NCBI GenBank assembly: GCA_032207245.1
Contig: CM063500.1
Span: 80,883,625-80,947,624 of the forward strand
Origin: Pardosa pseudoannulata
Taxonomy: Eukaryota; Arthropoda; Arachnida; Araneae; Lycosidae
Length of the DNA stretch: 64,000 nucleotides
Reading direction: 5' to 3'
This document shows positions 28,001-43,000 of this stretch, one piece after another (position 1 is the first letter of the stretch; each line of letters starts with the position of its first letter). Below the pieces are notes generated by a model. That model was not told the DNA's origin, searched no databases, and saw nothing but the letters and a program-made list of their open reading frames with translations. The translations under genes and the position numbers were made by a program.

Positions 28001-31000
28001 ATTTGTTCCATTTTTATAACTATTTTATTTGTCATTCAGATAACTATACTATCTGTTGAAGGGTGTGAGTGCTGGGATGCCCGCGGAGAAGTCTGAATTG
28101 TAATTGGAGAAGGTATTTGTCATTTCTCTTATGTTTATTTTCTTTAGTATTTTGTTAAATTTGTTCCATTTTTATAACTATTTTTATTTGTCATTCAGAT
28201 AACTATAGTATCCGTTGAAGGGTGTGAGTGCTGGGATGCCCGCGGAGAAGTCTGAATTGTAATTGGAGAAGGTATTTGTCATTTCTCTTATGTTTATTTT
28301 CTTTAGTATTTTTGTTAAATTTGTTCCATTTTTATAAATATATTTATTTGTCATTCAGATAACTATAGTATCCGTTGAAGGGTGTGAGTGCTGGGATGCC
28401 CGCGGAGAAGTCTGAATTGTAATTGGAGAAGGTATTTGTCATTTCTCTTATGTTTATTTTCTTTAGTATTTTGTTAAATTTGTTCCATTTTTATAACTAT
28501 TTTTATTTGTCATTCAGATAACTATAGTATCCGTTGAAGGGTGTGAGTGCTGGGATGCCCGCGGAGAAGTCTGAATTGTAATTGGAGAAGGTATTTGTCA
28601 TTTCTCTTATGTTTATTTTCTTTAGTATTTTAGTTAAAATTTGTTCCATTTTTATAACTATTTTTATTTGTCATTCAGATAACTATAGTATCCGTTGAAG
28701 GGTGTGAGTGCTGGGATGCCCGCGGAGAAGTCTGAATTGTAATTGGAGAAGGTATTTGTCATTTCTCTTATGTTTATTTTCTTTAGTATTTTGTTAAATT
28801 TGTTCCATTTTTATAACTATTTTTATTTGTCATTCAGATAACTATAGTATCCGTTGAAGGGTGTGAGTGCTGGGATGCCCGCGGAGAAGTCTGAATTGTA
28901 ATTGGAGAAGGTATTTGTCATTTCTCTTATGTTTATTTTCTTTAGTATTTTTGTTAAATTTGTTCCATTTTTATAACTATATTTTTTTGTCATTCAGATA
29001 ACTATAGTATCCGTTGAAGGGTGTGAGTGCTGGGATGCCCGCGGAGAAGTCTGAATTGTAATTGGAGAAGGTATTTGTCATTTCTCTTATGTTTATTTTC
29101 TTTAGTATTTTTGTTAAATTTGTTCCATTTTTATAACTATATTTATTTGTCATTCAGATAACTATAGTATCCGTTGAAGGGTGTGAGTGCTGGGATGCCC
29201 GCGGAGAAGTCTGAATTGTAATTGGAGAAGGTATTTGTCATTTCTCTTATGTTTATTTTCTTTAGTATTTTGTTAAATTTGTTCCATTTTTATAACTATT
29301 TTTATTTGTCATTCAGATAACTATAGTATCCGTTGAAGGGTGTGAGTGCTGGGATGCCCGCGGAGAAGTCTGAATTGTAATTGGAGAAGGTATTTGTCAT
29401 TTCTCTTATGTTTATTTTTTTTAGTATTTTTGTTAAATTTGTTCCATTTTTATAACTATATTTATTTGTCATTCAGATAACTATAGTATCCGTTGAAGGG
29501 TGTGAGTGCTGGGTTGCCCGCGGAGAAGTCTGAATTGTAATTGGAGAAGGTATTTGTCATTTCTCTTATGTTTATTTTCTTTAGTATTTTTGTTAAATTT
29601 GTTCCATTTTTATAACTATATTTATTTGTCATTCAGATAACTATAGTATCCGTTGAAGGGTGTGAGTGCTGGGATGCCCGCGGAGAAGTCTGAATTGTAA
29701 TTTTAGAAGGTATTCGTCATTTCTCTTATGTTTATTTTCTTTAGTATTTTGTTAAATTTTTTTCCATTTTTATAACTATTTTTATTTGTCATTCAGATAA
29801 CTATAGTATCCGTTGAAGGGTGTGAGTGCTGGGATGCCCGCGGAGAAGTCTGAATTGTAATTGGAGAAGGTATTTGTCATTTCTCTTATGTTTATTTTCT
29901 TTAGTATTTTGTTAAATTTGTTCCATTTTTATAACTATTTTTATTTGTCATTCAGATAACTATAGTATCCGTTGAAGGGTGTGAGTGCTGGGATGCCCGC
30001 GGAGAAGTCTGAATTGTAATTGGAGAAGGTATTTGTCATTTCTCTTATGTTTATTTTCTTTAGTATTTTGTTAAATTTGTTCCATTTTTATAACTATTTT
30101 TATTTGTCATTCAGATAACTATAGTATCCGTTGAAGGGTGTGAGTGCTGGGATGCCCGCGGAGAAGTCTGAATTGTAATTGGAGAAGGTATTTGTCATTT
30201 CTCTTATGTTTATTTTCTTTAGTATTTTGTTAAATTTGTTCCATTTTTATAACTATTTTATTTGTCATTCAGATAACTATAGTATCCGTTGAAGGGTGTG
30301 AGTGCTGGGATGCCCGCGGAGAAGTCTGAATTGTAATTGGAGAAGGTATTTGTCATTTCTCTTATGTTTATTTTCTTTAGAATTTTTGTTAAATTTGTTC
30401 CATTTTTATATCTATTTTTATTTGTCATTCAGATAACTATAGTATCCGTTGAAGGGTGTGTGTGCTGGGATGCCCGCGGAGAAGTCTGAATTGTAATTGG
30501 AGAAGGTAATTGTCATTTCTCTTATGTTTATTTTCTTTAGTATTTTGTTAAAATTTGTTCCATTTTTATAACTATTTTTATTTGTCATTCAGATAACTAT
30601 AGTATCCGTTGAAGGGTGTGAGTGCTGGGATGCCCGCGGAGAAATCTGAATTGTAATTGGAGAAGGTATTTGTCATTTCTCTTATGTTTATTTTCTGTAG
30701 TATATTTGTTAAATTTGTTCCATTTTTATAACTATTTTTATTTGTCATTCAGAACTATAGTATCCGTTGAAGGGTGTGAGTGCTGGGATGCCCGCGGAGA
30801 AGTCTGAATTGTAATTGGAGAAGGTATTTGTCATTTCTCTTATGTTTATTTTCTTTAGTATTTTGTTAAATTTGTTCCATTTTTATAACTATTTTTATTT
30901 GTCATTCAGATAACTATAGTATCCGTTGAAGGGTGTGAGTGCTGGGATGCCCGCGGAGAAGTCTGAATTGTAATTGGAGAAGGTATTTGTCATTTCTCTT

Positions 31001-34000
31001 ATGTTTATTTTCTTTAGTATTTTTGTTAAATTTGTTCCATTTTTATAACTATTTTTATTTGTCATTCAGATAACTATAGTATCCGTTGAAGGGTGTGAGT
31101 GCTGGGATGCCCGCGGAGAAGTCTGAATTGTAATTGGAGAAGGTATTTGTCATTTCTCTTATGTTTATTTTCTTTAGTATTTTGTTAAATTTGTTCCATT
31201 TTTATAACTATTTTTATTTGTCATTCAGATAACTATAGTATCCGTTGAAGGGTGTGAGTGCTGGGATGCCCGCGGAGAAGTCTGAATTGTAATTGGAGAA
31301 GGTATTTGTCATTTCTCTTATGTTTATTTTCTTTAGTATTTTGTTAAATTTGTTCCATTTTTATAACTATTTTTATTTGTCATTCAGATAACTATAGTAT
31401 CCGTTGAAGGGTGTGAGTGCTGGGATGCCCGCGGAGAAGTCTGAATTGTAATTGGAGAAGGTATTTGTCATTTCTCTTATGTTTATTTTCTTTAGTATTT
31501 TGTTAAATTTGTTCCATTTTTATAACTATTTTTATTTGTCATTCAGATAACTATAGTATCCGTTGAAGGGTGTGAGTGCTGGGATGCCCGCGGAGAAGTC
31601 TGAATTGTAATTGGAGAAGGTATTTGTCATTTCTCTTATGTTTATTTTCTTTAGTTTTTTGTTAAATTTGTTCCATTTTTATAACTATTTTTATTTGTCA
31701 TTCAGATAACTATAGTATCCGTTGAAGGGTGTGAGTGCTGGGATGCCCGCGGAGAAGTCTGAATTGTAATTGGAGAAGGTATTTGTCATTTCTCTTATGT
31801 TTATTTTCTTTAGTATTTTGTTAAATTTGTTCCATTTTTATAACTATTTTTATTTGTCATTCAGATAACTATAGTATCCGTTGAAGGGTGTGAGTGCTGG
31901 GATGCCCGCGGAGAAGTCTGAATTGTAATTGGAGAAGGTATTTGTCATTTCTCTTATGTTTATTTTCTTTAGTATTTTGTTAAATTTGTTCCATTTTTAT
32001 AACTATTTTTATTTGTCATTCAGATAACTATAGTATCCGTTGAAGGGTGTGTGAGTGCTGGGATGCCCGCGGAGAAGTCTGAATTGTAATTGGAGAAGGT
32101 ATTTGTCATTTCTCTTATGTTTATTTTCTTTAGTATTTTTGTTAAATTTGTTCCATTTTTATAACTATTTTTATTTGTCATTCAGATAACTATAGTATCC
32201 GTTGAAGGGTGTGAGTGCTGGGATGCCCGCGGAGAAGTCTGAATTGTAATTGGAGAAGGTATTTGTCATTTCTCTTATGTTTATTTTCTTTAGTATTTTT
32301 GTTAATTTTGTTCCATTTTTATAACTATTTTTATTTGTCATTCAGATAACTATAGTATCCGTTGAAGGGTGTGAGTGCTGGGATGCCCGCGGAGAAGTCT
32401 GAATTGTAATTGGAGAAGGTATTTGTCATTTCTCTTATGTTTATTTTCTTTAGTATTTTGTTAAATTTGTTCCATTTTTATAACTATTTTTATTTGTCAT
32501 TCAGATAACTATAGTATCCGTTGAAGGGTGTGAGTGCTGGGATGCCCGCGGAGAAGTCTGAATTGTAATTGGAGAAGGTATTTGTCATTTCTCTTATGTT
32601 TATTTTCTTTAGTATTTTGTTAAATTTGTTCCATTTTTATAACTATTTTTATTTGTCATTCAGATAACTATAGTATCCGTTGAAGGGTGTGAGTGCTGGG
32701 ATGCCCGCGGAGAAGTCTGAATTGTAATTGGAGAAGGTATTTGTCATTTCTCTTATGTTTATTTTCTTTATTTTTTTTGTTAAATTTGTTCCATTTTTAT
32801 AACTATTTTTATTTGTCATTCAGATAACTATAGTATCCGTTGAAGGGTGTGAGTGCTGGGATGCCCGCGGAGAAGTCTGAATTGTAATTGGAGAAGGTAT
32901 TTGTCATTTCTCTTATGTTTATTTTCTTTAGTATTTTTGTTAAATTTGTTCCATTTTTATAACTATTTTTATTTGTCATTCAGATAACTATAGTATCCGT
33001 TGAAGGGTGTGAGTGCTGGGATGCCCGCGGAGAAGTCTGAATTGTAATTGGAGAAGGTATTTGTCATTTCTCTTATGTTTATATTCTTTAGTATTTTAGT
33101 TAAATTTCTTCCATTTTTATAACTATTTTTATTTTTCATTTAGAGAAGTATCCGTTGAAGGGTGTGAATGCTGGGATGCCCGCGGAGAAGACTGAATTGT
33201 AATTGGAGAAGGTATTTGCTATTTCTCTTATGTTTATTTTCTTTAGTATTTTAGTTAAAATTGTTCCATTTTTATAACTATTTTTGTTTGTCATTCAGAT
33301 AACTATAGTATCCGTTGAAGGGTGTGAGTGCTGGGATGCCCGCGGAGAAGTCTGAATTGTAATTGGAGAAGGTATTTGTCATTTCTCTTATGTTTATTTT
33401 CTTTAGTATTTTGTTAAATTTGTTCCATTTTTATAACTATTTTTATTTGTCATTCAGATAACTATAGTATCCGTTGAAGGGTGTGAGTGCTGGGATGCCC
33501 GCGGAGAAGTCTTAATTGTAATTGGAGAAGGTATTTGTCATTTCTCTTATGTTTATTTTCTTTAGTATTTTGTTAAATTTGTTCCATTTTTATAACTATT
33601 TTTTTTTGTCATTCAGATAACTATAGTATCCGTTGAAGGGTGTGAGTGCTGGGATGCCCGCGGAGAAGTCTGAATTGTAATTGGAGAAGGTATTTGTCAT
33701 TTCTCTTATGTTTATTTTCTTTAGTATTTTGTTAAATTTGTTCCATTTTTATAACTATTTTTATTTGTCATTCAGATAACTATAGTATCCGTTGAAGGGT
33801 GTGAGTGCTGGGATGCCCGCGGAGAAGTCTGAATTGTAATTGGAGAAGGTATTTGTCATTTCTCTTATGTTTATTTTCTTTAGTATTTTGTTAAATTTGT
33901 TCCATTTTTATAACTATTTTTATTTGTCATTCAGATAACTATAGTATCCGTTGAAGGGTGTGAGTGCTGGGATGCCCGCGGAGAAGTCTGAATTGTAATT

Positions 34001-37000
34001 GGAGAAGGTATTTGTCATTTCTCTTATGTTTATTTTCTTTAGTATTTTGTTAAATTTGTTCCATTTTTATAACTATTTTTATTTGTCATTCAGATAACTA
34101 TAGTATCCGTTGAAGGGTGTGAGTGCTGGGATGCCCGCGGAGAAGTCTGAATTTTAATTGGAGAAGGTAGTTGTCATTTCTCTTATGTTTATTTTCTTTG
34201 TATTTTAGTTAAATTTGTTCCATTTTTATAACTATTTTTATTTGTCATTCAGATAACTATAGTATCCGTTGAAGGGTGTGAGTGCTGGGATGCCCGCGGA
34301 GAAGTCTGAATTGTAATTGGAGAAGGTATTTGTCATTTCTCTTATGTTTATTTTCTTTAGTATTTTGTTAAATTTGTTCCATTTTTATAACTATTTTTAT
34401 TTGTCATTCAGATAACTATAGTATCCGTTGAAGGGTGTGAGTGCTGGGATGCCCGCGGAGAAGTCTGAATTGTAATTGGAGAAGGTATTTGTCATTTCTC
34501 TTATGTTTATTTTCTTTAGTATTTTGTTAAATTTGTTCCATTTTTATAACTATTTTTATTTGTCATTCAGATAACTATAGTATCCGTTGAAGGGTGTGAG
34601 TGCTGGGATGCCCGCGGAGAAGTCTGAATTGTAATTGGAGAAGGTATTTGTCATTTCTCTTATGTTTATTTTCTTTAGTATTTTGTTAAATTTGTTCCAT
34701 TTTTATAACTATTTTTATTTGTCATTCAGATAACTATAGTATCCGTTGAAGGGTGTGAGTGCTGGGATGCCCGCGGAGAAGTCTGAATTGTAATTGGAGA
34801 AGGTATTTGTCATTTCTCTTATGTTTACTTTCTTTAGAAGTTTTGTTAAATTTGTTCCATTTTTATAACTATTTTTATTTGTCATTCAGATAACTATAGT
34901 ATCCGTTGAAGGGTGTGTGTGCTGGGATGCCCGCGGAGAAGTCTGAATTGTAATTGGAGAAGGTATTTGTCATTTCTCTTATGTTTATTTTCTTTAGTAT
35001 TTTGTTAAATTTGTTCCATTTTTATAACTATTTTTATTTGTCATTCAGATAACTATAGTATCCGTTGAAGGGTGTGAGTGCTGGGATGCCCGCGGAGAAG
35101 TCTGAATTGTAATTGGAGAAGGTATTTGTCATTTCTCTTATGTTTATTTTCTTTAGTATTTTTGTTAAATTTGTTCCATTTTTATAACTATTTTTATTTG
35201 TCATTCAGATAACTATAGTATCCGTTGAAGGGTGTGAGTGCTGGGATGCCCGCGGAGAAGTCTGAATTGTAATTGGAGAAGGTATTTGTCATTTCTCTTA
35301 TGTTTATTTTCTTTAGTATTTTTGTTAAATTTGTTCCATTTTTATAACTATTTTTATTTGTCATTCAGATAACTATAGTATCCGTTGAAGGGTGTGAGTG
35401 CTGGGATGCCCGCGGAGAAGTCTGAATTGTAATTGGAGAAGGTATTTGTCATTTCTCTTATGTTTATTTTCTTTAGTATTTTTGTTAAATTTGTTCCATT
35501 TTTATAACTATTTTTATTTGTCATTCAGATAACTATAGTATCCGTTGAAGGGTGTGAGTGCTGGGATGCCCGCGGAGAAGTCTGAATTGTAAATGGAGAA
35601 GGTATTTGTCATTTCTCTTATGTTTATTTTCTTTAGTATTTTTGTTAAATTTGTTCCATTTTTATAACTATTTTTATTTGTCATTCAGATAACTATAGTA
35701 TCCGTTGAAGGGTGTGAGTGCTGGGATGCCCGCGGAGAAGTCTGAATTGTAATTGGAGAAGGTATTTGTCATTTCTCTTATGTTTATTTTCTTTAGTATT
35801 TTTGTTAAATTTGTTCCATTTTTATAACTATTTTTATTTGTCATTCAGATAACTATAGTATCCGTTGAAGGGTGTGAGTGCTGGGATGCCCGCGGAGAAG
35901 TCTGAATTGTAATTGGAGAAGGTATTTGTCATTTCTCTTATGTTTATTTTCTTTAGTATTTTGTTAAATTTGTTCCATTTTTATAACTATTTTTATTTGT
36001 CATTCAGATAACTATAGTACCCTTTGAAGGGTGTGAGTGCTGGGATGCCCGCGGAGAAGTCTGAATTGTAATTGGAGAAGGTATTTGTCATTTCTCTTAT
36101 GTTTATTTTCTTTAGTATTTTTGTTAAATTTGTTCCATTTTTATAACTATTTTTATTTGTCATTCAGATAACTATAGTATCCGTTGAAGGGTGTGAGTGC
36201 TGGGATGCCCGCGGAGAAGTCTGAATTGTAATTGGAGAAGGTATTTGTCATTTCTCTTATGTTTATTTTTCTTTAGTATTTTGTTAAATTTGTTCCATTT
36301 TTATAACTATTTTTATTTGTCATTCAGATAACTATAGTATCCGTTGAAGGGTGTGAGTGCTGGGATGCCCGCGGAGAAGTCTGAATTGTAATTGGAGAAG
36401 GTATTTGTCATTTCTCTTATGTTTATTTTCTTTAGTATTTTGTTAAATTTGTTCCATTTTTATAACTATTTTTATTTGTCATTCAGATAACTATAGTATC
36501 CGTTGAAGGGTGTGAGTGCTGGGATGCCCGCGGAGAAGTCTGAATTGTAATTGGAGAAGGTATTTGTCATTTCTCTTATGTTTATTTTCTTTAGTATTTT
36601 TGTTAAATTTGTTCCATTTTTATAACTATTTTTATTTGTCATTCAGATAACTATAGTATCCGTTGAAGGGTGTGAGTGCTGGGATGCCCGCGGAGAAGTC
36701 TGAATTGTAATTGGAGAAGGTATTTGTCATTTCTCTTATGTTTATTTTCTTTAGTATTTTGTTAAATTTGTTCCATTTTTATAACTATTTTTATTTGTCA
36801 TTCAGATAACTATAGTATCCGTTGAAGGGTGTGAGTGCTGGGATGCCCGCGGAGAAGTCTGAATTGTAATTGGAGAAGGTATTTGTCATTTCTCTTATGT
36901 TTATTTTCTTTAGTATTTTGTTAAATTTGTTCCATTTTTTATAACTATTTTTATTTGTCATTCAGATAACTATAGTATCCGTTGAAGGGTGTGAGTGCTG

Positions 37001-40000
37001 GGATGCCCGCGGAGAAGTCTGAATTGTAAATGGAGAAGGTATTTGTCATTTCTCTTATGTTTATTTTCTTTAGTATTTTTGTTAAATTTGTTCCATTTTT
37101 ATAACTATTTTTATTTGTCATTCAGATAACTATAGTATCCGTTGAAGGGTGTGAGTGCTGGGATGCCCGCGGAGAAGTCTGAATTGTAATTGGAGAAGGT
37201 ATTTGTCATTTCTCTTATGTTTATTTTCTTTAGTATTTAGTTTAAATTTGTTCTATTTTTATAACTATTTTTATTTGTCATTCAGATAACTATCTGTTGA
37301 AGGGTGTGAGTGCTGGGATGCCCGCGGAGAAGTCTGAATTGTAATTGGAGAAGGTATTTGTCATTTCTCTTATGTTTATTTTCTTTAGTATTTTTGTTAA
37401 ATTTGTTCCATTTTTTAAATATTTTTATTTGTCATTCAGATAACTATAGTATCCGTTGAAGGGTGTGAGTGCTGGGATGCCCGCGGAGAAGTCTGAATTG
37501 TAATTGGAGAAGGTATTTGTCATTTCTCTTATGTTTATTTTCTTTAGTATTTTTGTTAAATTTGTTCCATTTTTATAACTATTTTTATTTGTCATTCAGA
37601 TAACTATAGTATCCGTTGAAGGGTGTGTGAGTGCTGGGATGCCCGCGGAGAAGTCTGAATTGTAAATGGAGAAGGTATTTGTCATTTCTCTTATGTTTAT
37701 TTTCTTTAGTATTTTTGTTAAATTTGTTCTATTTTTATAACTATTTTTTATTTGTCATTCAGATAACTATAGTATCCGTTGAACTGTGTGAGTGCTGGGA
37801 TGCCCGCGGAGAAGTCTGAATTGTAATTGGAGAAGGTATTTGTCATTTCTCTTATGTTTATTTTCTTTAGTATTTTGTTAAATTTGTTCCATTTTTATAA
37901 CTATTTTTATTTGTCATTCAGATAACTATAGTATCCGTTGAAGGGTGTGAGTGCTGGGATGCCCGCGGAGAAGTCTGAATTGTAATTGGAGAAGGTATTT
38001 GTCATTTCTCTTATGTTTATTTTCTTTAGTATTTTGTTAAATTTGTTCCATTTTTATAACTATTTTTATTTGTCATTCAGATAACTATAGTATCCGTTGA
38101 AGGGTGTGAGTGCTGGGATGCCCGCGGAGAAGTCTGAATTGTAATTGGAGAAGGTATTTGTCATTTCTCTTATGTTTATTTTCTTTAGTATTTTTGTTAA
38201 ATTTGTTCTATTTTTATAACTATTTTTTATTTGTCATTCAGATAACTATAGTATCCGTTGAAGGGTGTGAGTGCTGGGATGCCCGCGGAGAAGTCTGAAT
38301 TGTAATTGGAGAAGGTATTTGTCATTTCTCTTATGTTTATTTTCTTTAGTATTTAGTTAAATTTGTTCCATTTTTATAACTATTTTTATTTGTCATTCAG
38401 ATAACTATAGTATCCGTTGAAGGGTGTGAGTGCTGGGATGCCCGCGGAGAAGTCTGAATTGTAATTGGAGAAGGTATTTGTCATTTCTCTTATGTTTATT
38501 TTCTTTAGTATTTTTGTTAAATTTGTTCCATTTTTATAACTATTTTTATTTGTCATTCAGATAACTATAGTATCCGTTGAAGGGTGTGAGTGCTGGGATG
38601 CCCGCGGAGAAGTCTGAATGTAATTGGAGAAGGTATTTGTCATTTCTCTTATGTTTATTTTCTTTAGTATTTTAGTTAAATTTGTTCCATTTTTATAACT
38701 ATTTTTATTTGTCATTCAGATAACTATAGTATCCGTTGAAGGGTGTGAGTGCTGGGATGCCCGCGGAGAAGTCTGAATTGTAATTGGAGAAGGTATTTGT
38801 CATTTCTCTTATGTTTATTTTCTTTAGTATTTTTGTTAAATTTGTTCCATTTTTATAACTATTTTTATTTGTCATTCAGATAACTATAGTATCCGTTGAA
38901 GGGTGTGAGTGCTGGGATGCCCGCGGAGAAGTCTGAATTGTAATTGGAGAAGGTATTTGTCATTTCTCTTATGTTTATTTTCTTTAGTATTTTGTTAAAT
39001 TTGTTCCATTTTTATAACTATTTTTATTTGTCATTCAGATAACTATAGTATCCGTTGAAGGGTGTGAGTGCTGGGATGCCCGCGGAGAAGTCTGAATTGT
39101 AATTGGAGAAGGTATTTGTCATTTCTCTTATGTTTATTTTCTTTAGTATTTTGTTAAATTTGTTCCATTTTTATAACTATTTTTATTTGTCATTCAGATA
39201 GCTATAGTATCCGTTGAAGGGTGTGAGTGCTGGGATGCCGCGGAGAAGTCTGAATTGTAATTGGAGAAGGTATTTGTCATTTCTCTTATGTTTATTTTCT
39301 TTAGTATTTTAGTTAAATTTGTTCCATTTTTATAACTATTTTTATTTGTCATTCAGATAACTATAGTATCCGTTGAAGGGTGTGAGTGCTGGGATGCCCG
39401 CGGAGAAGTCTGAATTGTAATTGGAGAAGGTATTTGTCATTTCTCTTATGTTTATTTTCTTTAGTATTTTGTTAAATTTGTTCCATTTTTATAACTATTT
39501 TTATTTGTCATTCAGATAACTATAGTATCCGTTGAAGGGTGTGAGTGCTGGGATGCCCGCGGAGAAGTCTGAATTGTAATTGGAGAAGGTATTTGTCATT
39601 TCTCTTATGTTTATTTTCTTTAGTATTTTAGTTAAATTTGTTCCATTTTTATAACTATTTTTATTTGTCATTCAGATAACTATAGTATCCGTTGAAGGGT
39701 GTGAGTGCTGGGATGCCCGCGGAGAAGTCTGAATTGTAATTGGAGAAGGTATTTGTCATTTCTCTTATGTTTATTTTCTTTAGTATTTTGTTAAATTTGT
39801 TCCATTTTTATAACTATTTTTATTTGTCATTCAGATAACTATAGTATCCGTTGAAGGGTGTGAGTGCTGGGATGCCCGCGGAGAAGTCTGAATTGTAATT
39901 GGAGAAGGTATTTGTCATTTCTCTTATGTTTATTTTCTTTAGTATTTTTGTTAAATTTGTTCCTTTTTTATAACTATTTTTATTTGTCATTCAGATAACT

Positions 40001-43000
40001 ATAGTATCCGTTGAAGGGTGTGAGTGCTGGGATGCCCGCGGAGAAGTCTGAATTGTAATTGGAGAAGGTATTTGTCATTTCTCTTATGTTTATTTTCTTT
40101 AGTATTTTTGTTAAATTTGTTCCATTTTTATAACTATTTTTATTTGTCATTCAGATAACTATAGTATCCGTTGAAGGGTGTGAGTGCTGGGATGCCCGCG
40201 GAGAAGTCTGAATTGTAATTGGAGAAGGTATTTGTCATTTCTCTTATGTTTATTTTCTTTAGTATTTTGTTAAATTTGTTCCATTTTTATAACTATTTTT
40301 ATTTGTCATTCAGATAACTATAGTATCCGTTGAAGGGTGTGAGTGCTGGGATGCCCGCGGAGAAGTCTGAATTGTAATTGGAGAAGGTATTTGTCATTTC
40401 TCTTATGTTTATTTTCTTTAGTATTTTGTTAAATTTGTTCCATTTTTATAACTATTTTTATTTGTCATTCAGATAACTATAGTATCCGTTGAAGGGTGTG
40501 AGTGCTGGGATGCCCGCGGAGAAGTCTGAATTGTAATTGGAGAAGGTATTTGTCATTTCTCTTATGTTTATTTTCTTTAGTATTTTTGTTAAATTTGTTC
40601 TATATTTATAACTATTTTATTTGTCATTCAGATAACTATACTATCTGTTGAAGGGTGTGAGTGCTGGGATGCCCGCGGAGAAGTCTGAATTGTAATTGGA
40701 GAAGGTATTTGTCATTTCTCTTATGTTTATTTTCTTTAGTATTTTTGTTAAATTTGTTCTATTTTTATAACTATTTTTATTTGTCATTCAGATAACTATA
40801 GTATCCGTTGAAGGGTGTGAGTGCTGGGATGCCCGCGGAGAAGTCTGAATTGTAAATGGAGAAGGTATTTGTCATTTCTCTTATGTTTATTTTCTTTAGT
40901 ATTTTAGTTAAAATTTGTTCCATTTTTTATAACTATTTTTATTTGTCATTCAGATAACTATAGTATCCGTTGAAGGGTGTGAGTGCTGGGATGCCCGCGG
41001 AGAAGTCTGAATTGTAATTGGAGAAGGTATTTGTCATTTCTCTTATGTTTATTTTTCTTTAGTATTTTTGTTAAATTTTGTTCCATTTTTATAACTATTT
41101 TTATTTGTCATTCAGATAACTATAGTATCCGTTGAAGGGTGTGAGTGCTGGGATGCCCGCGGAGAAGTCTGAATTGTAATTGGAGAAGGTATTTGTCATT
41201 TCTCTTATGTTTATTTTCTTTAGTATTTTGTTAAATTTGTTCCATTTTTATAACTATTTTTATTTGTCATTCAGATAACTATAGTATCCGTTGAAGGGTG
41301 TGAGTGCTGGGATGCCCGCGGAGAAGTCTGAATTGTAATTGGAGAAGGTATTTGTCATTTCTCTTATGTTTATTTTCTTTAGTATTTTTGTTAAATTTGT
41401 TCTATTTTTATAACTATTTTATTTGTCATTCAGATAACTATAGTATCCGTTGAAGGGTGTGAGTGCTGGGATGCCCGCGGAGAAGTCTGAATTGTAATTG
41501 GAGAAGGTATTTGTCATTTCTCTTAATGTTTATTTTCTTTAGTATTTTTGTTAAATTTGTTCCATTTTTATAACTATTTTTATTTGTCATTCAGATAACT
41601 ATAGTATCCGTTGAAGGGTGTGAGTGCTGGGATGCCCGCGGAGAAGTCTGAATTCTAAATGGAGAAGGTATTTGTCATTTCTCTTATGTTTATTTTCTTT
41701 AGTATTTTTGTTAAATTTGTTCCATTTTTATAACTATTTTTATTTGTCATTCAGATAACTATAGTATCCGTTGAAGGGTGTGAGTGCTGGGATGCCCGCG
41801 GAGAAGTCTGAATTGTAATTGGAGAAGGTATTTGTCATTTCTCTTATGTTTATTTTCTTTAGTATTTTGTTAAATTTGTTCCATTTTTATAACTATTTTT
41901 ATTTGTCATTCAGATAACTATAGTATCCGTTGAAGGGTGTGAGTGCTGGGATGCCCGCGGAGAAGTCTGAATTCTAAATGGAGAAGGTATTTGTCATTTC
42001 TCTTATGTTTATTTTCTTTAGTATTTTGTTAAATTTGTTCCATTTTTATAACTATTTTTATTTGTCATTCAGATAACTATAGTATCCGTTGAAGGGTGTG
42101 AGTGCTGGGATGCCCGCGGAGAAGTCTGAATTGTAATTGGAGAAGGTATTTGTCATTTCTCTTATGTTTATTTTCTTTAGTATTTTGTTAAATTTGTTCC
42201 ATTTTTATTAACTATTTTTATTTGTCATTCAGATAACTATAGTATCCGTTGAAGGGTGTGAGTGCTGGGATGCCCGCGGAGAAGTCTGAATTGTAATTGG
42301 AGAAGGGGTATTTGTCATTTCTCTTATGTTTATTTTATTAAGTATTTTAGTTAAATTTGTTCCATTTTTATATTTATTTTTATTTGTCATTCAGATAACT
42401 ATAGTATCCGTTGAAGGGTGTGAGTGCTGGGATGCCCGCGGAGAAGTCTGAATTGTAATTGGAGAAGGTATTTGTCATTTCTCTTATGTTTATTTTCTTT
42501 AGTATTTTTTGTTAAATTTGTTCCATTTTTATAACTATTTTTATTTGTCATTCAGATAACTATAGTATCCGTTGAAGGGTGTGAGTGCTGGGATGCCCGC
42601 GGAGAAGTCTGAATTGTAATTGGAGAAGGTATTTGTCATTTCTCTTATGTTTATTTTCTTTAGTATTTTTGTTAAATTTGTTCCATTTTTATAACTATTT
42701 TTATTTGTCATTCAGATAACTATAGTATCCGTTGAAGGGTGTGAGTGCTGGGATGCCCGCGGAGAAGTCTGAATTGTAATTGGAGAAGGTATTTGTCATT
42801 TCTCTTATGTTTATTTTCTTTAGTATTTTTGTTAAATTTGTTCCATTTTTATAACTATTTTTATTTGTCATTCAGATAACTATAGTATCCGTTGAAGGGT
42901 GTGAGTGCTGGGATGCCCGCGGAGAAGTCTGAATTGTAATTGGAGAAGGTATTTGTCATTTTTCTTATGTTTATTTTCTTTAGTATTTTTTTTAAATTTG